Shown: positions 59,294-64,000 of the stretch, one piece after another
How positions within the stretch are numbered: position 1 is the first letter of the stretch
How the letters are laid out: the number at the start of each line of letters is the position of its first letter
Origin: Leifsonia soli
GTDB taxonomy: Bacteria > Actinomycetota > Actinomycetes > Actinomycetales > Microbacteriaceae
Assembly (NCBI RefSeq): GCF_013408745.1
Contig: NZ_JACCBJ010000001.1
Span: 1,054,001-1,118,000, forward strand
Reading direction: 5' to 3'
DNA: 64,000 nucleotides
Notes under the pieces: model-generated
Told to the model about the DNA's origin: nothing
Databases searched by the model: none
Seen by the model: only the letters and a program-made list of their open reading frames with translations
Translations under genes and position numbers: made by a program

Positions 59294-59665
59294 ATGGCAG
59301 ATCGAAGCTTGCGCGGCATGAGAATCGGCGCCCAGAGCCTACAGAGTGAAGAAGGCGTCGTCTACTCTCCGCGTTCCCGTTACAACTACCTGTGCCCGAC
59401 CTGCGGCAAGGAGACCGATGTCGTCTTCTCGGCCGAGGCCGAGGCCCCCGAGACCTGGGAGTGCAAGCACTGCGGCCAGGAGGCTCGCCTGCTGATCGGC
59501 GACACCCCCGTCGAGGTCGACCACTCCGACGTCAAGACGCCCCGCAGCCACTGGGACATGCTGCTGGAGCGCCGCACCCGCGCCGAGCTCGAGGAACTCC
59601 TCGAGGAGCGCCTGCAGTACCTGCGCTCGCGTCGCGGAACGAGCGAGCACAAGCACACCGCCTGA
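59294..59665 (+). CDS. rbpA: RNA polymerase-binding protein RbpA
   Basis: A 123-residue actinobacterial transcription factor that stabilises sigma-A on RNA polymerase. Zinc cysteines C34-x2-C37 and C57-x2-C60 are intact; the basic linker and sigma-interaction domain (SHWDMLLERRTRAELEELLEERLQYLRSRRG) follow. GAGGAG precedes the ATG. It can also affect rifampicin tolerance, so it may act with helR. It ends before a hairpin terminator. Confidence 0.95.
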   Translation: MADRSLRGMRIGAQSLQSEEGVVYSPRSRYNYLCPTCGKETDVVFSAEAEAPETWECKHCGQEARLLIGDTPVEVDHSDVKTPRSHWDMLLERRTRAELEELLEERLQYLRSRRGTSEHKHTA

Positions 59666-59694
59666 CCGTCAGCACCACCTGACTCAGGACAACG

Positions 59695-59725
59695 GGCCGT
59701 TCTCACCTTCGCGGTGGGAGCGGCC
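59695..59725. terminator. Terminator between rbpA and lnt
   Basis: GGCCGTTCTCACC (59695-59707) pairs with GGTGGGAGCGGCC (59713-59725) through two G-T pairs and a five-base loop, then TTCTCGTT follows. The lnt stop lies inside the left arm, so it serves both convergent genes. Confidence 0.7.
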
Positions 59726-61355
59726 TTCTCGTTGCCGGGAGCGGGCTGCGCCGCCCCGTGAATGCGGCCGCCAGCCCGAACAGACCGAGGCCGGCGACGA
59801 GGAACTCGATCCCCCGGCTGAGCAGCGTCGCCGGCGTCGTGGTCGTGCCGAGCGGTACGTCCGCGACCATGTGTCCCGGTTTGAACGGCGGGATCGAGCT
59901 GATCGTTCGTCCATCGGGTCCGATGATCTGGCTGCTGCCGACCGTCGAGATGTTCACCAGCGAGCGTCCCGCCTCTATCGCGCGCAGGCGAGCGATCGCG
60001 AGCTGCTGCTGGTTCTCGTCCGTCTCGCCGAAGTCCGCGTTGTTCGTCTGGGCGAGGATCACCTGCGCTCCCCCGTTCATCATGTCGGTGAGCAGCTGGT
60101 CGTCGACGATGTCGAAGCAGATGGAGATCCCGGCCCGGACGCCGCCGACGTCGAAGACGTTGTCGCGCGTCCCCGGGGTGTAGTCGCGCCCGATGAGGTC
60201 GATCAGAGCGGGGGCGAATGGACGCCAGAACGCGCGGTCGGGGACGTACTCACCGAACGGCACCGGGTGCTTCTTGTCGTAGTAGTCGACGGCGCCGTGC
60301 CCGGCCACCCACTGCAGCGACGTGTTGTAGAAGCGGTCGTCGCGCGACGTGATCGTGCCGACGACGAACGGGGCGCCGAACTTCCGGCTGAGCGCATCCA
60401 GGATGGCCGCGTTGTCCGGGTCGCGCGTCGGGTCGGGCAGCGCAGACCCCTCCGGCCAGACCACCATGTCGACCTTGTTCGCGCCGGAGACCTGCGACGA
60501 CGGGATGCGCAGCGTCTCCGCCACCTGGGAGGCGAACACCGCACCGACGGGAGCGTCGTCGAAGTATCCCGCCGGGCCGTTGCCCTGCACGGCGGCGATC
60601 CGCGTCGTCCCGTCGGTCGTCGCGGGCCAGGCGGGGATCGCGAACACGAGCGCGACCGCCACCCCGGCGAGCAGCCAGCGCTGCACCGTACGCACATCCA
60701 GAGCCCCGGGCAGCTCGACCAGGAGGGCGACCAGCCACACCATCACGAAGCTCACCCCGGAGATGCCGACCCAGGCCACCATCGGAGCAAGCGGGCTCTG
60801 TGACTGCGACTCGGCCACCCGTCCCCAGGAGAAGCCGCCGTACGGCCAGTTTCCCGTCACGTACTCGCGCAGCACCCAGAGGCCGCTCACGATCACCGGC
60901 AGCAGGCCGAGCCGCCCGAGCAGCGTCGGGAAGGCCCGCGGCACCCATCGGTACGCGAGCGTGATCAGGATGCCGCCGACGCCCCAGAACAGCGCCTCGA
61001 GCGTCGAGAGCGCGACCCAAGGCACCGGGCCCAGGTAGAGCGCCGTCCAGGAGACGTGGACGAGGTAGAACGCCTCCCCCGCGACCCAGCCGATCAGGAA
61101 GGCCGGCCCGGCGCGGCGTCCACGTTGCGCGAGCAGCACCATCGCGATGCCGACGAAGGTCAGCGGCCACCAGTCCTTGTCCGGGAAGCCCGCATCGAGC
61201 ACCGGGCCGGCGGCCGCAGCGAGCAGCACCGCGAGCCAGAGCGGAAACGGGGCTCGCGGGACGGTCTGCACGAAGGGAGAGCCTAAAGCATCCGCGTGTG
61301 GGGTCTGCTCAGGAAGCGCGGCCCCGACCACGGGGCCGCCGGCGAGCCGCGTCAC
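59703..61355 (-). CDS. lnt: Apolipoprotein N-acyltransferase
   Basis: A 550-residue membrane enzyme that adds the third acyl chain to lipoproteins. The first ~230 residues hold the membrane segments (WLAVLLAAAAGPVLD, WVALSTLEALFWGVGGILITLAY). The nitrilase domain follows: E in VVWPEGSALPD, K in YDKKHPVPFGEY, and C in SICFDIVDD (the Glu after CY is Asp here). The GTG start overlaps the helicase stop by four bases. Confidence 0.9.
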   Translation of the reverse strand: MTRLAGGPVVGAALPEQTPHADALGSPFVQTVPRAPFPLWLAVLLAAAAGPVLDAGFPDKDWWPLTFVGIAMVLLAQRGRRAGPAFLIGWVAGEAFYLVHVSWTALYLGPVPWVALSTLEALFWGVGGILITLAYRWVPRAFPTLLGRLGLLPVIVSGLWVLREYVTGNWPYGGFSWGRVAESQSQSPLAPMVAWVGISGVSFVMVWLVALLVELPGALDVRTVQRWLLAGVAVALVFAIPAWPATTDGTTRIAAVQGNGPAGYFDDAPVGAVFASQVAETLRIPSSQVSGANKVDMVVWPEGSALPDPTRDPDNAAILDALSRKFGAPFVVGTITSRDDRFYNTSLQWVAGHGAVDYYDKKHPVPFGEYVPDRAFWRPFAPALIDLIGRDYTPGTRDNVFDVGGVRAGISICFDIVDDQLLTDMMNGGAQVILAQTNNADFGETDENQQQLAIARLRAIEAGRSLVNISTVGSSQIIGPDGRTISSIPPFKPGHMVADVPLGTTTTPATLLSRGIEFLVAGLGLFGLAAAFTGRRSPLPATRRPLPPRR

Positions 61356-63784
61356 GCGACCGACGAGTACGCCACGATGCCGCGGCGGATGGACTCTAGC
61401 GCCTGCCGGGCCACCCGCCCGACGTTGCCCTGAGCCACCAGCGACAGCTGATCGAGGAGGTCGATCGTCTGCTTGGCCCAGCGGACGAAGTCGCCCGCCG
61501 CCATGTCGGCCTCGCTGAGCACCGCATCCAGCCCGGAGCCGCGGGACCACATCCACATCGCCAGCGACAGCGCGGTCGACGGGGGTTCGCTGCCGGGGAG
61601 CCGGTTGTCCTGCTCCAGGTCGTCGAGGGTGCTCCACAGCGTCGTCGTCTTCTCGAGCGCCGGGCGGAACGCCCCGCGAGGCAGGGTACGGTCGTTGGCC
61701 AGGCCGTCGTCACGCCGGGGCTCGAAGACCAGTGCGCAGGCCATGGCCGCGAGCCCGGGGGCGTCGAGGTCCTTCCAGGCGTTCCTGCGCAGGCACTCGG
61801 CGACGAGCAGATCCCGCTCGCCGTAGATGCGCTTGAGCGTGCGGCCGTGGACCGTCAGCTCGGTCTCGCCGTTCTCCTTGGTCAGGTAGCCGAGCTCGAG
61901 GAGCACCTCGGACACCCGGTCGAAGACCTTCGCGACGGCGCCGGTGCGCGATTGGATCTGCGACCGCAGCCGATCGGTGTCGCGCTTCAGCTTCCACCAG
62001 CGCTCGGCCCAGCGTGCGTGTGCCTCACGTTCCGGGCAGCGGTGGCAGGGGTGGTCCTTCATGCGTTTGCGCAGTGCCGCCAGCTGCCTCTGCCGCTTCT
62101 CCCGCTCGCTGTTCGACGCCGACTCGATGCGGGAGCCGGAGCGCTCCAGGTCGGTCAGCTCGCGCCGGATGGCGAAGTACTCGCGGAAGTCGCCGAGGTG
62201 GCAGGTCATCGCCTCCTCGTAGCCGGCGAGCGACTGCTCCTGCTGCAGAGCCTTCCGCGCCAGGTCGACCACCGCACGGTCGGCCTGGAACTGGGCGAAC
62301 GACGACTCGAGGATCTCGCGGGTGCGGGGCCGCCCGAACTGGTCGATGAGGTTGACGGCCATGTTGTAGGTCGGGCGGAAGCTGGAGTTCAGCGGATAGC
62401 TGCGGCGGGAGGCGAGGGACGCGACCGACTGCGGATCGAGGCCGTCCTCCCACTGGATGACGGAGTGGCCCTCGACGTCGATTCCGCGTCGCCCGGCGCG
62501 CCCGGTCAGCTGGGTGTACTCCCCCGGCGTGATCGGCACCCGGGCCTCGCCGTTGAACTTCTCCAGCTTCTCCAGCACGACCGTCCGGGCCGGCATGTTG
62601 ATCCCGAGCGCCAGCGTCTCGGTCGCGAAGACCACTTTGACGAGCTTCCGGCGGAACAGCTCCTCCACGACCTCCTTGAAGGCGGGAAGAAGACCAGCGT
62701 GGTGCGCGGCGACGCCGCGCTCCAGCCCTTCCAGCCACTCCCAGTACCCCAGGACCGCGAGGTCTTCGTCGAGCAGCGTCCGGCACCGGTCCTCGACGAT
62801 CTCGCGGATCTCGTCGCGCTCGTGCTTCTCGGTCAGGCGCACCCCGGCCCGGAGCACCTGCCGCACGGCCTGGTCGCAGCCGTTGCGGCTGAAGATGAAG
62901 AAGATCGCAGGCAGCAGGTTGCGGTCATCGAGCAAAGCGACGAGGTCCGACCGGCTCATCCGGAAGGAGTCGGGACGGCCGCCCTTCGAGTGGTATCGGC
63001 CGACATCCCGCATCTGCCGGCTGCTGAGCACCCGGCCGCCGTAGCGCGCCATCTGCACGAGCTCCGGATTGACGCGGTTCGTGGTGGCGAGCCCCGACGA
63101 GTCGAACAGGTCGATGAGCTTCGACCGCATCAGGATGTGCTGCTCCAGCGGCACCGGACGCTCCTCCGACACCACGACGTCCGTGTCGCCGCGGACCGCC
63201 TGCAGCCAGTCGCCGAACTCCTCCGCGTTCGACACGGTGGCGCTGAGCGACACCATCCGGACCTCGGACGGCAGGTGGATGATGACCTCCTCCCAGACGG
63301 CGCCGCGGAACCGGTCGGCCAGGTAGTGCACCTCGTCCATCACGACGTAGGCGAGGTCGGTGAGCAGGTCGGAGTCCGCGTAGAGCATGTTGCGGAGCAC
63401 CTCGGTCGTCATGACGACGATGCGCGCGTGGGAGTTGATGTTGGTGTCGCCGGTGAGGAGCCCGACCGACTCCGCGCCGTACGCCTCGACGAACTCCTGG
63501 AACTTCTGGTTCGAGAGCGCCTTCATCGGCGTCGTGTAGAACACCTTGGCGTTGGCCTCGCGCATGGCGAGGAACACGGCGAACTCCGCCACGATCGTCT
63601 TGCCTGCGCCGGTCGGGGCGGCGACGAGAACGCTGCGCCCGCGCTCCAGAGCCCCGCACGCCTCGCGCTGGAACGGGTCGAGGTCGAACCGGAGGCCCTC
63701 GCGGAAGGTCTCGAGCAACGGCTGGCGGGCCCGGTCGCGCGAGGCGGCGAACCGCTCCGCCGGTGAGAGCGTCTGGTCGGTCAC
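61352..63784 (-). CDS. Ski2/Mtr4-like DEAD-box RNA helicase (HelY type)
   Basis: An 810-residue superfamily-2 helicase: Walker A APTGAGKT at 56-63, DEVH box (MDEVHYLADRFRG), SAT in LSATVSNAEEF, QLTGRAGRRGID. An Mtr4/Ski2-like C-terminal portion (DHPCHRCPEREAHARWAERWWKL) completes it. It likely works in RNA turnover. GTG start. lnt follows with a four-base overlap and tatC lies upstream. Confidence 0.9.
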   Translation of the reverse strand: MTDQTLSPAERFAASRDRARQPLLETFREGLRFDLDPFQREACGALERGRSVLVAAPTGAGKTIVAEFAVFLAMREANAKVFYTTPMKALSNQKFQEFVEAYGAESVGLLTGDTNINSHARIVVMTTEVLRNMLYADSDLLTDLAYVVMDEVHYLADRFRGAVWEEVIIHLPSEVRMVSLSATVSNAEEFGDWLQAVRGDTDVVVSEERPVPLEQHILMRSKLIDLFDSSGLATTNRVNPELVQMARYGGRVLSSRQMRDVGRYHSKGGRPDSFRMSRSDLVALLDDRNLLPAIFFIFSRNGCDQAVRQVLRAGVRLTEKHERDEIREIVEDRCRTLLDEDLAVLGYWEWLEGLERGVAAHHAGLLPAFKEVVEELFRRKLVKVVFATETLALGINMPARTVVLEKLEKFNGEARVPITPGEYTQLTGRAGRRGIDVEGHSVIQWEDGLDPQSVASLASRRSYPLNSSFRPTYNMAVNLIDQFGRPRTREILESSFAQFQADRAVVDLARKALQQEQSLAGYEEAMTCHLGDFREYFAIRRELTDLERSGSRIESASNSEREKRQRQLAALRKRMKDHPCHRCPEREAHARWAERWWKLKRDTDRLRSQIQSRTGAVAKVFDRVSEVLLELGYLTKENGETELTVHGRTLKRIYGERDLLVAECLRRNAWKDLDAPGLAAMACALVFEPRRDDGLANDRTLPRGAFRPALEKTTTLWSTLDDLEQDNRLPGSEPPSTALSLAMWMWSRGSGLDAVLSEADMAAGDFVRWAKQTIDLLDQLSLVAQGNVGRVARQALESIRRGIVAYSSVA

Positions 63785-63806
63785 TCCCCCAGCCTATGCC
63801 CGTGCG

Positions 63807-64000
63807 TCAGGCGGCGAGCTCGGCCTCGAGCCGCAGCTCCCGCTTCGCGGCACGGCGGTCGTGCAGCCAGGCGACGCCGTAGGCCGCGAAGTACAGCGCG
63901 ACCATCGGGATGGCCAGCAGGAACATCGAGAGCACGTCGGCCGCGGGCGTCGCGATCGCGGTGAACAGCGCGATCAGGATGAGCGCCCACCGCCACGAGG
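63807..64000 (-). CDS. tatC: Twin-arginine translocase TatC, C-terminal part (partial)
   Basis: The last ~64 residues are visible: SWRWALILIALFTAIATPAAD, then VLSMFLLAIPMVALYFAAYG and a charged tail ending in EAELAA. This matches helices 5-6 and the C-terminus of TatC (IATPxxDxxSMxxLAxPMxxLY). It forms the folded-protein export channel. The gene begins outside the window. It reads into the helicase gene with a 22-base gap. Confidence 0.88.
   Translation of the reverse strand, partial: SWRWALILIALFTAIATPAADVLSMFLLAIPMVALYFAAYGVAWLHDRRAAKRELRLEAELAA

Noticed and set aside
1..64000. CRISPR arrays, insertion sequences, prophage, rRNA and riboswitches
   Set aside because: No regular direct-repeat array, transposase, integrase, structural phage gene or known riboswitch pattern was found by reading.

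Overview
The window is high-GC actinobacterial DNA, most likely chromosomal and from the Microbacteriaceae (Leifsonia-like). The evidence is the aceE-fasR-fabD-fabH-acpP-fabF cluster next to a DUF3145 gene, RbpA, a HelR-type RNA polymerase motor, a HelY-type helicase beside lnt and tatC, frequent GTG starts, and strong G/C in third codon positions. No phage, transposase, CRISPR array or rRNA was seen.

Layout. (1) 1-9.9 kb is core metabolism: a PadR regulator, DUF3145, and a minus-strand cluster carrying the pyruvate dehydrogenase E1 gene aceE, a FasR-like activator and the type II fatty-acid synthesis genes, so acetyl-CoA supply and its main anabolic use are co-oriented. A peroxiredoxin gene diverges from aceE. 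(2) 9.9-20 kb holds a tRNA-Val whose gene overlaps the 3' end of an antisense TetR gene, a GH3 glycosidase under likely TetR control, a zinc-ribbon protein with a Vsr/DUF559-like nuclease domain, and small enzymes and membrane proteins. (3) 20-28 kb has a bacteriophytochrome-diguanylate cyclase, several short accessory genes with their own regulators (ArsR-SRPBCC, TetR/SnoaL), a relic of a sugar ABC permease, a cluster of short inverted repeats, and an orphan ArsC. (4) 28.9-33.6 kb is a tightly coupled five-gene operon (two alpha/beta hydrolases, MaoC, DUF5996, MFS exporter) preceded by an MmyB-type regulator. (5) 34.7-46.9 kb has TetR and AraC regulators, panD, a membrane-anchored putative zincin, two GAP-family membrane proteins, SulP, a kinase/esterase pair, and an ECF42-type sigma factor coupled to a DGPF protein. 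(6) 46.9-52.9 kb has cardiolipin synthase, then helR and a metallo-beta-lactamase-fold gene diverging from a site that looks like a rifamycin-associated element (RAE). (7) 53-64 kb has HdeD, an S9 peptidase/SDR pair, NfeD-SPFH-GDPD, rbpA with a SigR/SigH-like promoter, lnt, a Ski2-like helicase and the end of tatC.

The most interesting points are the RAE-like element shared by helR and an MBL-fold enzyme, the zinc-ribbon/nuclease protein, the repeat cluster at 27.25-27.44 kb, and the tRNA-encoded TetR C-terminus. All functions come from reading translated sequence and recalling families; no database search was run.
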